The translations under genes and the position numbers were made by a program. A stretch of DNA of 64,000 nucleotides, taken from assembly GCA_004794655.1 (NCBI GenBank), contig SMMW01000033.1, forward strand, positions 2,359,501 to 2,423,500, read 5' to 3'. Below the pieces are notes generated by a model. It did not search any database. It worked only from the letters and a program-made list of their open reading frames with translations, and was not told the DNA's origin. Origin of the DNA: Marisa cornuarietis. Taxonomy: Eukaryota; Mollusca; Gastropoda; Architaenioglossa; Ampullariidae. Below are positions 48,171-59,564 of this stretch, piece by piece (positions within the stretch are counted from its first letter, which is position 1; the number at the start of each line of letters is the position of its first letter).

Positions 48171-51100
48171 TAGAGAGAAATATACAGAAAGGACAGAAAT
48201 GGAATGAGAGACAGAGAGAGAAGTGGATTATAGCCATCGAGTTACATGTACATTTTTGAGGGTGTGGTAACTATAATTCACTTAAATATGTATCATATTC
48301 GTGTATCTGTTAGTGTGTATGTGCGAGAGAGAGAGAGAGAGCACGTGCGCGACTTTCAAGCAGTCCTACGTCAGGGTCGTTTTGCAATCACTCAAGAAAA
48401 ATGTGTAAATAATCAAAACTCTAGCCATCTAACAGAAGCAAAACAAGATGAAGATGACATATTTTTTTAGGGTGGGGGGGTGGATGAATCGGCTTTCGTG
48501 ACTGACACCTCGGCTGAGAATATAAATTATAAACTCTGCTTCTCTGCAATACCTATAGAGTTCGGGTACAAAAGATAACATAAATTCGAAAAAAGAAAAT
48601 TTAAAATGTAACTCAGAAAAATGTTTAAGAACTTTAATGGCGTCTCAAGTCACAGATATAGCTAGCTATACGTAAAGCTTGCACTTCATGCGGATATAGA
48701 CTCTTAATGACAAACAGAGACATCAAACCAGAATAACAAGTGTAATATTTCAACGTGTCTCCATTTCTACAGTAGCATCTGAGAAGAAGTACAGTCATTT
48801 TTATATACATATATTTATATCGTCAACCATATATATTTTACTAAACACCATCAAAGGAGATCACGGTAATATACATGATCTTTAGATTTATATGAATTGT
48901 AAAAAAATTATAATCTGCAGAGGTCAGGTGTGTTTGAAAACAGAGACGATCAACAGGTAACAACCCACTGTCACTCGTTCCTCGTGTCTGACACATTCAT
49001 TCAGTGTTTAAATCGCGTGCCTGCATCATGCAGCCTTCCTTCTAACACTTCTTACTTGTGCGCATAACTGCAACATCGGTATAAAAAAAACTAGTCACTT
49101 GTATAATATGAACAACAAGTCAAGTTGAAAAGGCCCAGACCTATTCCATCTTTCACTTTCTGCCTGGGTACTTTCTCTCTCTCTCTCTCACACACATAGC
49201 AGCCAAAGCACAGAAAATGGCGATATAAGGCTATTTATCAGATCATCAGCGCTAGGCAAGTAGCGTGCACATTCTTTACGCAATTAAGCAATATTTAGCA
49301 TCTGTATAAGCATAGTTTGTTTGCCTAAAATAATAAATAAATAAACCCGACCAGCGACCACTTTGTCTACGCACCATTTCGACCCTAAAAGTTCAAAGCT
49401 GTAGGTTCCAGAACAAACACAGAGGAACTAGAAATAACACTAATGCCCGACACTTGCAGGTAACCAACTCACTGTCAGCGAACGAGGGGGGGGGGACAAG
49501 GGGAGGGTCAGCTTCCTTTACTGCTTATGAGCTTTCATGAGACGAAGTTCGCTTTATAACAAAGTGGATCAGGACAATGGATCACAAGAAATCGAATTCA
49601 TCTTAGTATTCAAGAAAGTCAACAGAAGGACATAGGCATCATCGTCAAGACTGACAAAAATCACTATAATCGCTAGGATTCTGAAGTTGTCTTCAATCGC
49701 GTCACAGTCAACGGAAAATGAACAGTAGCTCACCCATCCGCTGGAGAAATGAATGTACAGTGCACTCTTTCAGTTGGACAATGACTTGTCAGATCCAAAA
49801 CACACACACACACACAGAGGCGCCGAAATGTCACTCGTCTGTTCAGCCGTTTTACACACAGATTGTTGCAGTTCCCCCCTAAACATCTTTTACGAAGACA
49901 TACCATGATAAAAAAAAACCGACTGGCGGACTTCGAACTTCATTACCTGAGATGTGTGAGAAGAGGGACAGGATATTTCTCTTGTCAGCTGCGGTCAGAT
50001 GTACTCGTTGTCGCAAACGCAAGCAGAAGCAGCAATAGTGTAAAATGACGACAGATATAACAGACAAAGAACAGTTTTCCTTAGGGATTTTCGTGGGTTA
50101 ACTTTAAATCCAAGTGATTTGACTTCAGTGTGGTAAAGTAAAGGTGAATGTCGTCCATTACCCCTGTTTAGTTCGTCACGTGATTAACAGCATACTCAAA
50201 GGGCTTTTGGTGAGACCACAAAGTAATGTCCAACGACACTGGATTCAAAAAGTACTTTTTCTGTTCTTTTGTCTTCATATGTGTGTCAGTTAAGAGAGAG
50301 GTAGAACCGGGAAACCAGAACGACAGAAGGACGTGTTCAAAATGAGAATGCGCGAAGGATGAGAATAAAATGAGAATCTGAGCTGAAAATCGACGTGGGT
50401 CAAGCGCTTCCAACCACCGCTGCAGGACTTTGCTGAAACTTAGAAAAAAGGCGAGCACATTCTTGAATCTTGCGAAATGAAGGACTGAGCTTGTAAACAA
50501 ACATTAAATTAATAAAACTACTGAATAAGCACCCACAAGCTAAGGAAAAAGCACCCAATCGGGTCTTCTCGCAGAGGAATCGGTAATCGAGACACCGGGG
50601 GTATCCCCCAAAACAAAATTGAGTAAAAGACGAAATTCGTTGGCCTTTTCAAGACAATGAAAAAACAAAGTGACAGAGATTTCAATGAAATGGTAATGCA
50701 ACAACTTTGATCATTTTTCCTCCCATCTTTCCGCAGTGGCCTGTTATAAATACAGCCTGAACATAATCACAGATATATTATTTCTAACAAACCATTGCTT
50801 GGCCGTGGGCACGCAATGTTTCCAATTTCTAAAGTAGGTCTCTGTTCTTTAGAGAAACGAAAAGGTGTATGCTTGCTTGCTGAGTGAGTAGAAGCCACCT
50901 GATAAAATGTTGGAAGTGTCTGCCCCCTTATCTCGAAGCTGGCTGGTTTCGGGTTTTACCAGTTTGAGGGAAAAACGAAAGTGTCCTGAAATCAACTTTG
51001 GCGATGTTAGTTTGCGATGCTTGGTGCTCTGCCAGACTGCTTCAGCGTGTGCTACTCCAAAGCATTCTTTAGCGAATTACTCAGCTCTAAAAAAAACAGT

Positions 51101-52130
51101 TTTTTTAAAAAAGAACAGACATTAAAAATTAAGCAAACTGCAGGACTATTAATATTTAAGCGTTGGAAAATGTTCAATAAACAAGTGTAACGTGCCCGAG
51201 CTTACTCACGCATGCGCAAAAATACATTCTCTCACTCAACTCGCACGCAAGCGCGCGCACACACACACAGCTTATGAATGAGACCAACGTTTTTCTTCTA
51301 GTTGCCACCTTTGACAGCCCCTCCTCGCTTTCGAAGCAAACATTGCGGTGTCTTGTCTTCTTCATCCAATGTAAAAATATTCAAAGTTGTCATCAGAAGT
51401 CGATGATATGAACACACGATCTCGTCTGAGTGCCAGGCGACTGAAAGCCTCAAAGTTATGGGAAAGTCCGCTGAATGGCGTCCCCTACTGTTAGAGTGAT
51501 TTCTGCAGCCTCGTGGCTCCCTCTATGCTGTTTGTCTCTGCTCAGTGCAAGACGTCTTTGTCCACGACTTGGATGGTGAAGACATGGAAAGCTCGGAGCT
51601 GCAAAGGTTACTTTAACAGGAGGGGACACAGCGCATATGCAGTCGTACTTCAACCTCCACCCTTCTGGAAGCTTGTCATTTTTTTTTCAGTCACTTATGC
51701 TCTCTGTAGGACAAACTTGGTTCGGACACCCGGCACTCAAAGCACAGTTTCAACCGCTATGGTCAAACGTTTTCTGTGTCAGAACATCCGCAAATCAGTT
51801 TCAGTGTCGGTAATATTCCAACTTTGTTAGCACGACAAACACATCACCATATTTCACAATCGTACGTTATTTCATGTTCAAGGTATTCGTTCAGGTTTTG
51901 GTCCTTCCTGTTACCAAGAAGAAGTATCACACAAGGCAAATCCTTCCTCTACCCCCACCCCACAACTCTCCCCAGCTGACTGTTCCAGTCGTCTGATCTT
52001 TTCCTCTGTTATGGTGAAAGTTTATAGAATATGTGGCAGTTAACAATGGTTTTTAGTTGAACTTCTGTTGGGCACGTCGAGAAAATCAGGACCGCACGCG
52101 CTCAGGAAGATGGTATGAAGCCTGTGAAAA
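47441..52130. other. Intergenic, no gene recognised
   Basis: Holds a (CA)n at 48136-48168, AG at 48326-48342, CT at 49172-49190, CA at 49800-49816 and G-runs at 48472-48481 and 49486-49494. A 110-codon antisense frame at 50168-50500 has no motif or splice support. Confidence 0.45.
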
Positions 52131-52259
52131 CAGGACACAGTGAATTGCACTGGCTTTGTCACACAGGACACAGTGAATTCACTGGCTTTGTCACACAGGG
52201 CACAGTGAATTCACTGGCTTTGTCACACAGGGCACAACGAATTCACTGGCTTTGTCACA
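52131..52259. repeat. 32-bp tandem repeat, four copies
   Basis: Units begin at 52131 (33 bp, one extra G), 52164, 52196 and 52228, each containing GTGAATTCACTGG or a one- to two-base variant. GTGAATTCAC is itself a perfect palindrome, so each unit carries an inverted-repeat core. Confidence 0.95.
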
Positions 52260-55200
52260 CAGCATGCACACAGCTACAGCTTTTAAATGCCGGAGACATC
52301 TGTGAATTTCTAAAGTAAAACCACGAAACTTTGTGTGTCGGTCGTGAATTTCAAGATTTTATCACATTCTCCTCACCGTGAAAACCAACACGTGTGAGAC
52401 AATAATAATCCAGGTCGACCACTTAGCTCGCCTCAACATGAAGTCAGAATAATATTCTTTTATTTCCACTACCTTTCCCGAAGTGAAAAGCAAACTAAAC
52501 TGTCAAAGACAAAATATATGTACATCATGTAAATCTATGTAAAAGTTCATATAAGTAAATGAATTAATTTACATTTCAGGACAACAGTTTTGCCTCACGC
52601 ATCTTGACTGCAACTGCTCGTCAAACCTGTGCAATACAATCAATGCTGCAGCACAAGGTATCATGAACACACTATGAGCCTAAAGCCCGTTAGTTTGTGA
52701 AACACTCAATAGTTTCAGACGAATGTAACATAACCAGACAGTTGATTATTTTTAACAGCGTGACTGGCAGAAGTACGCCGTTCTTTTTCGTGCTCATAAT
52801 TTTTGCCTCTTTTTATACAGCTCCAAAACACATTTACATTGTAATACAGTTTATAATATTCTCTATAGGCACCAATTACTGGACATTCAGAGAGAAAGAT
52901 AAAATTGTTTTAAAAATGCAAACGCCTCTAGAAGGCAAGCAAAGGATCATCACTCTTGTTAAATGTTCATCACTGCTGTACTGAACACTTCTGAACTGCA
53001 ACTCATTTCATTGGAACTTTGCGTTTGATAACAACAAATGTCAAAACATCAAGAGATATTTTTTGTAAACATAATTAATTACTTGAATTCACGAATGAAA
53101 GTAATGGAAGTAAACATCTAATTGAAAACCCTCAGCCTAATATGTTTGATAAATGGTTTCTTTCCAAACATAATCTACGTCCCCAATTTTTTTTTTTTTT
53201 TTTTGCAAATCTAATCAACCTTTTTGTAAAAGGTTTGCCACTAAAATTCACATAAAAAAGATGAAACAATCACTTTTTGAAATTTGTTTTCTTTTGAGAT
53301 TCCTTGTTATTCTGACTTAGCAATTCGTCTTTTCAATCAAATTTTCTCAGACCAAGCATCACAATTATTTGTCAGAGACAAATACAGTGATATCTATCAA
53401 TTGTTGCACTGCTAGTACATTTGCCTTGACAGGATTTTCGGCAAATCTTTACATCACAGTAATATAAAAAAATAACCAAACACTCACAAAGTCGACAGTA
53501 TGTGTGCAATATGTGTTCGCAAATGCTTTCAATGCTCCCAAACCGGGAAAAGACAGACAAACCCTGGACCAAGTTTGCCAAGGATTTTACAAGGCAGTTA
53601 TTAAGAAACTTTGCCAACATTGGTCAAACGTTTGTCCAAAATTTTCCAGTTAAAAAATACACCTATGAGATTGCAAAAACTATTGTTTTGTAGCTAAGTG
53701 ATTAAAACAAAGCCTTTAGAATTTGTGTCCTCATAAAACATGGTGAATCCATCAACTGCAACGGAGACAACCAAAAATCGCTTCTTTGCTAGGACACATA
53801 CTTCACATATATCTTTCACACTTGTAAATGAAAAAAGATGATAAGACACTATCTGGGTACATTCGAATCAGCTGAGTGAGTAGTGAAAACGGCAGTTGCG
53901 TAGAGTAACGACATAACTAGATGGGATTTTATCATCCACGAAAGAAAAAAAAATCCAATCAGTTTGCCACTGTGGCTTTTCCAGCCAAGAGTGCTTTTGA
54001 AGCAAGAGTGCTTCATGGATGAAGAAGCAATGGAAGAGGTGACTGATGACTTTTAGAAGCGCCTGGAGGAACAGCTGCAAGGGGACGAATGCTGCGGGAG
54101 ACGATCCGGGCACTTAGCTGAAGACAGGCCAATACGTGGGCTGTCAACATGTCGCTATGTGTTAAATCGGCCTCGAGCCAATGAAGTCAAGGCCAAAGCT
54201 GCACCTATCTCCTTCCAGTACATCTCCCCCTCCCCTGAGCTGTACACAGAAAGTCATGACAAGGAAATCATTAGAACCTGGAGGAGATAGACATTTTAAA
54301 CCATTAATCTTTCTAGACTTAGAGGCATATCCACGCACACCAGCATTCACTGTAAAAAGCGACATCTACAAGAACACAAATAAATGCACTTATCATAAAA
54401 AATAATTTATCGGTCAAAAAGAGATTTTAGATGGGCAGAGGAAAAGGAGCAGAGAGGAAGATGAGTGAACTGTTATTTCTCGCTTTTGTCAGCGGTGTTA
54501 CATCGAAAAATATCTGAAGTCAGGTGAAGGCCACTGCTCTCTCAGACTTCCCTGCCAACAAGATCCATCTAGAACACACCATTTGCTAAAGCTGTTTAGC
54601 TCAAAGGCTTAGTCCACACCTCTGCTCAACTTTCTGCACCCACATAGTTCACGACACTGTTTCTTGGAGAGAGAGAGAGAGAGACAGGGGGTGTAATCCC
54701 TCATTCTTCATGCCTAATGGCATCACTCCCTTCGAGAACTACACATCTTGTCCATCTGCGGGAGAAACGTTATGTTCGCATCTGGCAAAGTAGGATTCAG
54801 TGTCAGTAAATTAAATTATCCGAGGTGCCTGCATTTGACTTTCGTCACTGCGCATGCCTCATGGGGATCTTCGTTTTCTCTCTGCACTTGATGCCTCACG
54901 ACAAAACACGGTCGTCAGCGAACTCACTGGTGCTGCTCGCCAAAAGTGACATCGTCGTCTAAATATAGAATTTTATTTAGCCCTCCATCTTCAGTTTACT
55001 GCTGCCACGGGTCTTCTACGAAATCATGTATATGATGCTGAAATACTCATATACAATTTGTTTGGAAATCTCTAGCGTGATTTCGAAAATAAAAAACAGC
55101 ATTTCCATCACACGTTATTTCTTATTGGCTACAGAAGACTGAAGCAGAACTCCCTTGCTCATTGATTCACAAAATACCAAGTCATCCCGCTCTTTCAAAA

Positions 55201-55635
55201 GTTCTTAATGTCAATGTCTGTTGCTCTTTCCGGGAGCAGAAAAGATATAATCAATAGTAAACATAACAGCATGAGATGGCGCACAGTTTTTGACAAGAAA
55301 GAAGAAGGCTGCTTGTCCTCACAGCTAGCTGTTAGTAGAATCCCCAAAACACCATCTCTCTCAAGATAAATATCCCCGCCGTCGAGAAGCAGCCGAGTTC
55401 TGAGATGAGACATTTCTCTAGAGTCATCACCTGTAAGCTCTGTTAATAAAAATAAATTTTCACGAAGAACAAGTGTGAGAAACGTGCCCCAAATTCAACT
55501 CAAACCGCCGGGCTGGCTGGTTATTTTCCGCATCGTACGATGGCAGGAAATAAGAAAATGTCGAGGAACAGTGAAAATTGTATGGCCACAAGGGCCCAGG
55601 CTTCAACTTGTGGCCGTCAAAATTTCTTTTTTCTT
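52260..55635. other. Intergenic, no gene recognised
   Basis: AT-rich, with a T-run at 53188-53205 and AG at 54667-54684. Open frames on either strand (for example 53502-53693 and 53868-54113) have no recognisable domain. Confidence 0.45.
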
Positions 55636-55636
55636 T

Positions 55637-55818
55637 TTATTTCTCTTTAGAAACTATTTCCTCCTGGGCAATGAATCGATTCGTGCAATCCTCAAAAGCA
55701 AGAACGGTTTGCTCATTAGCTCGTTCTGTCTGCAGGGCCTCGAACAAGCTATCGATCTTTTCTTGCCGGCCTTTGGGGGTCCGCATAAGTATGATATCAA
55801 AATCAGAGGGAGAGTGAT
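55637..55818 (-). CDS. Gene B, terminal coding exon
   Basis: On the minus strand a strong acceptor (CACTTCCATTCCGATTTAG, ends 55819) opens two bases plus 59 codons to TAA at 55639-55637. The peptide starts HSPSDFDIILMRTPKGRQEK and continues IDSLFEALQTERANEQTVLA, then FEDCTNRFIAQEEIVSKEK. It is charged, probably helical and clearly protein-like. An AATAAA overlaps the stop (55641-55636). The + strand of the same DNA also looks like an exon (a T-rich acceptor at 55650, frame to 55822), which is the main alternative. The minus reading is preferred for its composition and because phase 1 fits the upstream exon. Family unknown. Confidence 0.5.
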
Positions 55819-57214
55819 CTAAATCGGAATGGAAGTGCTAACAAAGCAACATGCGCAGAATTTTTACAGATTTTTTTCCCCCAAACTTGATGAAGTGGAG
55901 GAAAATATCCCTTCGCACCCATTAACAGACATCAAAGGACGGTCTTCCTTTCTCCCAAAAATCTAACGTTGATGAACAGCCACCATAAATTTTTACAAGT
56001 ACGCATATACACGCGTGCGCATGCATTTGGTTTGCTTGTCTGCTTACTCTTTCTCGTAACCGCGTGCGCACGTACACATGCACGCACACACAGAGATATT
56101 AAGAGAGAGAGGCAAAGTAACAAATACAAAAACGAACACATCACAGAAGTACACTTTACAAATAGAAAAGGGGAAGAAAGATAATGGAAGATAAGAAGAA
56201 GGGAGAGATGAAGAGAACAGTGGATGATACAAGCCACAAGCATCTCATTTCATTTCCCCATCCGACAATCGCAGAAATGTCACCACATATGAGCAAAACT
56301 ATCAAAAATGTGACTGCTTTCAGCTTTGTAGCGCACACAAAGTGCAATACAATAATATATTTGACAACCAGACTTTTATGGCACAACTCTACGCAGCTGA
56401 AGCAAAAACATTTGTTAAAAAACATCAACAGAAAGAAAGATTTGAGCGACACTGGCAGTTAACGGCAACGACACGAGATACAAATCGATCAGAAGCTTTT
56501 ATTTAGGAATAGAGTTAGGGGTGAGGGAGTGTGCACAGGGCTAACACTAATCATGTTTTGAGGTAACTCGACATTTCTTGTAAATATGAGAGACTGGGAA
56601 TTAGTGTCAAGACCAAGACATCTATTTATGACGATCAGGGAAACATAATAAAGAATGATTTGTCGCACTCCGTGGTGAACACTGTATCAAATGAGTAAGA
56701 CAGGAATTAAGGACTTTTTCTTCTTCCTTTTACTTTCCACTTGTGCATCCACGTGTGTCAGGGAAAGAAGGGTACATGAAGGGTCAGTAGATGTGGGGGG
56801 GGACATATGTGGAGGTTGAGGAACCAGCAGAGACAGGGGACAACGATATGTGGAAGTAAATATCCAGTGACTACGACAGCAAGGAATGGAAATGAAACAA
56901 TACATCAGAAAAAAGCGCAAGATGGCAGAAAGCAGATAAAACTATTGTTACGTAGAAAATTTGATCCACATTCTTTTGTTCACAAAAATAATATAAATGA
57001 TACGACAAAATAGCTCAGTCATTTCTTGTCGTGACATCTGTTAATGATGATGATTATGATGATGCATTTCTTTATTTATATGGTAAAAACGCAGGCCTTT
57101 TGCAACTAAACAAATAAAAGACAGAAAGAGTATATGAAAACAAAACGGAAGAACGGGAAACCATCTTTCATTTACAGTAAATCACATCATAAGGTTTCTT
57201 TTTCTTTTTAGTAC

Positions 57215-57306
57215 CTGTCCAGATGATAATTATGCATAAAATGATGTGAAACGCCATGGCATCACGAACGTGCATGGACACGTTTACATTGTCAAGGACA
57301 CAGCCT
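57215..57306 (-). CDS. Gene B, candidate internal exon
   Basis: Minus-strand exon from one of two closely spaced acceptors: TTCAGATTTCCAG (exon from 57306, phase 2) or TGGCTTCAG (from 57314, phase 0). It ends at GACAG then GTACTA (57215), leaving one base. The frame reads GCVLDNVNVSMHVRDAMAFH then IILCIIIIWT, the last part hydrophobic enough for a membrane segment. The 57306 start fits the phase of the exon at 57951-58008 (AG plus A, Arg), and the exit fits the terminal exon (G plus AT, Asp). Confidence 0.3.
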
Positions 57307-57628
57307 CTGGAAATCTGAAGCCAGGGGTTAATTAGGCATATCCGTGAACCTCTGTGAGATCACGTGCGTTAAATGTTTTTGTTTGAAGTGATGAGTGCTG
57401 AATAGAACGGAAGCGATGATGTCTTCAGAATGTGTCTCGTCCCCACTCTTGTGATGTGTTAAATAAATAACGCGAAAAAATCAAACAAAAATAACAGAAT
57501 ATTTGAGACAGGGAGACCTTTAAGAGCTCGTCACACCTGCGCTCGGTGACAGCTGTCCAGTCAGGACAGGAGGCACAACACAAGTGCTGCAGCAGTTGTT
57601 AAAACGCAGGCGAATGCGATCAGTAATT

Positions 57629-57630
<2 letters not shown>

Positions 57631-57669
<39 letters not shown>

Positions 57670-57690
57670 CACACGCGCGCACACACACAC
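57631..57690. repeat. (CA)n with CG interruptions
   Basis: About 15 CA units followed by CA/CG alternation, also a Z-DNA candidate. Confidence 0.9.
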
Positions 57691-57950
57691 TTCCCCTTCC
57701 TACAAGTCGCAGGTAATTCTCATAATTGCAAACATTTAAAACCAGCATCCTCCACCCTCTCACCTCTAGAAGGCGTTCTTGCTGAAATCACAGGAGGATT
57801 TTTTTTAAAGACTAACATGTAATAACTCACTAACAGATATAATAAAACCTTTTCTCCCTCGAAAAACAGACAAAAAAACAGACTAAGCAAGAACAAAAAT
57901 TACTTGCAGCCAATCATTTCTGATACACCATACTTATCTCCGTCTCTCAC

Positions 57951-58008
57951 CTGCTGACTTCAGATGTGCGCCTGCGTAAAGCCATTGTTTCAAACTCCTC
58001 GGCGAAAT
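57951..58008 (-). CDS. Gene B, internal exon
   Basis: Minus-strand exon of 58 bases with excellent signals at both ends: acceptor CTTTTTTTTGTGTGTGCAG (ends 58009) and donor CAGCAG then GTGAGA (exon end 57951). Two bases, then 18 codons FAEEFETMALRRRTSEVS, then two bases. The peptide is strongly charged and helix-prone. With the exon at 59515-59564 the joint codon is GAT (Asp), giving KIQGVLLDFAEEFETMALRR across the junction. Family not recognised. Confidence 0.55.
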
Positions 58009-58715
58009 CTGCACACACAAAAAAAAGTCGGGACAGGGTGAAACAACGGTTAGTTTCTATGTTCGCAAGAGCGGCACCACAGAAAGGTCGGGTGTAAGGT
58101 GAGTACAACTACAAGAAGGCGAGGGGGGGGGGGAAGGAACTCAGCAAATTTCATTGAAATGTCACAAGTCAATTCCTGATTAAGGCAATTTGTCCACATT
58201 TTATTTTTGTCTTCTTTGTTCTAAAGTGTGTGTTCAAATGATCTTAGCCACAGGTGGGTCTCATAACCAGAATGAGAACGGTGGTTTACTGCAGAATTTG
58301 TTTGTCTTGAAAATGCATGTCAAGTTAGAAGTAGCTCGAGACATACGGTGTCCATGAGGAAAGGTGAAACTTTGCTGTAATTCGAAAATTACACATACAA
58401 AAGGGGTTTTATGCAAGTTATTTTGTTTAATCGAAACACCACAATGTCGAGATGACACTGTTATGTGGTTTTATTTTTCTTTTTATGTATCAAGAGCCCC
58501 TCAATTGAGGTAAAATTTAGGGAGGTAAGAGGAAGCGCTGACAATGAAGGGTTAAGTTGAATGTGTGACTGTGCTCCCATGATGGGTGGGTGAGCATTAT
58601 GTGTGGGTGTTGCTGGGTGTCTTGTTGGACTTTGTGCATCCATGTGTGTGTGCGTGTGTCTGCAGTATGCAAGTGAGGGTATTTTATGTGCTCTCATATA
58701 TATTCTTATTTTGGT

Positions 58716-59003
58716 CTAGCTGACCTCAGAAGGTATCCGCAAGGACCAGTGTTGAGTCACGAGCGGTGTCCCTTGTTGCAGACTGCAAAACCTCTCGCAG
58801 CTCTGAACTTCAACAGAATAACACCAGACTAGCCTGCTCAGCCGCAACGACAAATGTCTCCTATTGCGGAACTCTTCGAGCCTCAGGCCTTCTGGGTTAT
58901 TCCAGTCTTTCATCCTTTTGCACCGAACTCTGAGCATGACACATTTTATGTGCTTCTTTCCATTATATAATCGTCGGTGATTGTACTTTAGCGAGAGTTT
59001 CAT
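58716..59003 (-). CDS. Open frame of 95 codons, status unclear
   Basis: On the minus strand a good acceptor (AATTTGCCCTTCAG after the CA repeat, ends 59005) is followed one base later by ATG. The frame runs to TAG at 58718-58716 and contains RMKDWNNPEGLRLEEFRNRR. The composition is plausible, but it lies between two gene B exons and does not fit their phases. It could be an alternative exon, a decayed element or chance. Confidence 0.2.
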   Translation of the reverse strand: MKLSLKYNHRRLYNGKKHIKCVMLRVRCKRMKDWNNPEGLRLEEFRNRRHLSLRLSRLVWCYSVEVQSCERFCSLQQGTPLVTQHWSLRIPSEVS

Positions 59004-59015
59004 ACTGAAGGGCAA

Positions 59016-59017
<2 letters not shown>

Positions 59018-59087
<70 letters not shown>
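59018..59087. repeat. (TG)n microsatellite
   Basis: About 35 TG units. Confidence 0.95.
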
Positions 59088-59089
<2 letters not shown>

Positions 59090-59174
59090 GATGTGTGGGG
59101 TGAGGATGCGCGCGTGTGTAGGCCAACCGAGTATACGTCGTTGTGAAGAGAATGCGAGTGACTGCGTGAAGTGG

Positions 59175-59245
59175 CAGGTGACCAACAGTCTAGTGCATGT
59201 GACCAACAGTCTAGTGCAGCTGGTGACCAACAGTCTAGTGCAGGT
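59175..59245. repeat. Three tandem copies of a 21- to 24-bp unit
   Basis: Each copy contains GTGACCAACAGTCTAGTGCA with short linker differences, and a partial fourth (CAGGTGACCA) follows. Confidence 0.9.
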
Positions 59246-59514
59246 GACCAGAAAGTCCCACAACCAGTACCACACACCTCTCTCCCTGTCTTTCCACTTT
59301 CAGTACTGACTAGTCGTTAACTCACAAAGCATGACGTCACATGGTGAACTCTGTGGGAGGTTTTAAAGCGAACACCCATTTCTAAATAAGGAACCGAGGG
59401 GTGGAAACGACGTGGTCCTATGCAAGCTTTGCTTAACGGCCGTGTCGCGCCGACCTAACATACCCGCCAGAGAATGGGTGCACGCAAGGTGGAATGCATT
59501 CTAATCTGCGTCAC

Positions 59515-59564
59515 CTAGGAGGACCCCTTGAATCTTCTCCACTTCTCTCTCCCACTCCCCACTC
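59515..59564 (-). CDS. Gene B, internal exon
   Basis: Minus-strand exon of 50 bases after a pyrimidine-rich acceptor (GGTCTTTTTGTGTAAAG, ends 59565), ending at CCTAG then GTGACG (exon end 59515). One base, 16 codons SGEWEREVEKIQGVLL, one base. The entry phase (2) needs a further upstream exon. A possible one ends at 60293 (donor GAGCAG then GTGACA, phase 2), but its acceptor is weak. The exit phase matches the exon at 57951-58008. Confidence 0.45.

Noticed and set aside
49910..49960. Reverse-strand GTTCGAAGTCC resembling a tRNA B-box, followed by a T-run
   Set aside because: One base too long for the B-box consensus, and no A-box or cloverleaf can be built upstream. No tRNA gene was found in the window.
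52115..52318. Repeat-encoded peptide across the 32-bp array
   Set aside because: It is a translation of the tandem array. 32 bp shifts frame each unit, so the peptide is not periodic in a biological sense.
58050..58110. Strong + strand donor (GTGTAAG then GTGAGTAC) with short open frames before it
   Set aside because: Only about 45 bases are open with a weak acceptor, and it overlaps the well-supported minus-strand gene B region.
58963..59309. Frames made of repeated Thr-His or Val-Cys through the TG/CA tract
   Set aside because: Low-complexity translation of a dinucleotide repeat. The same applies to frames at 8567-8764, 13000-13120, 25133-25396 and 26042-26236.
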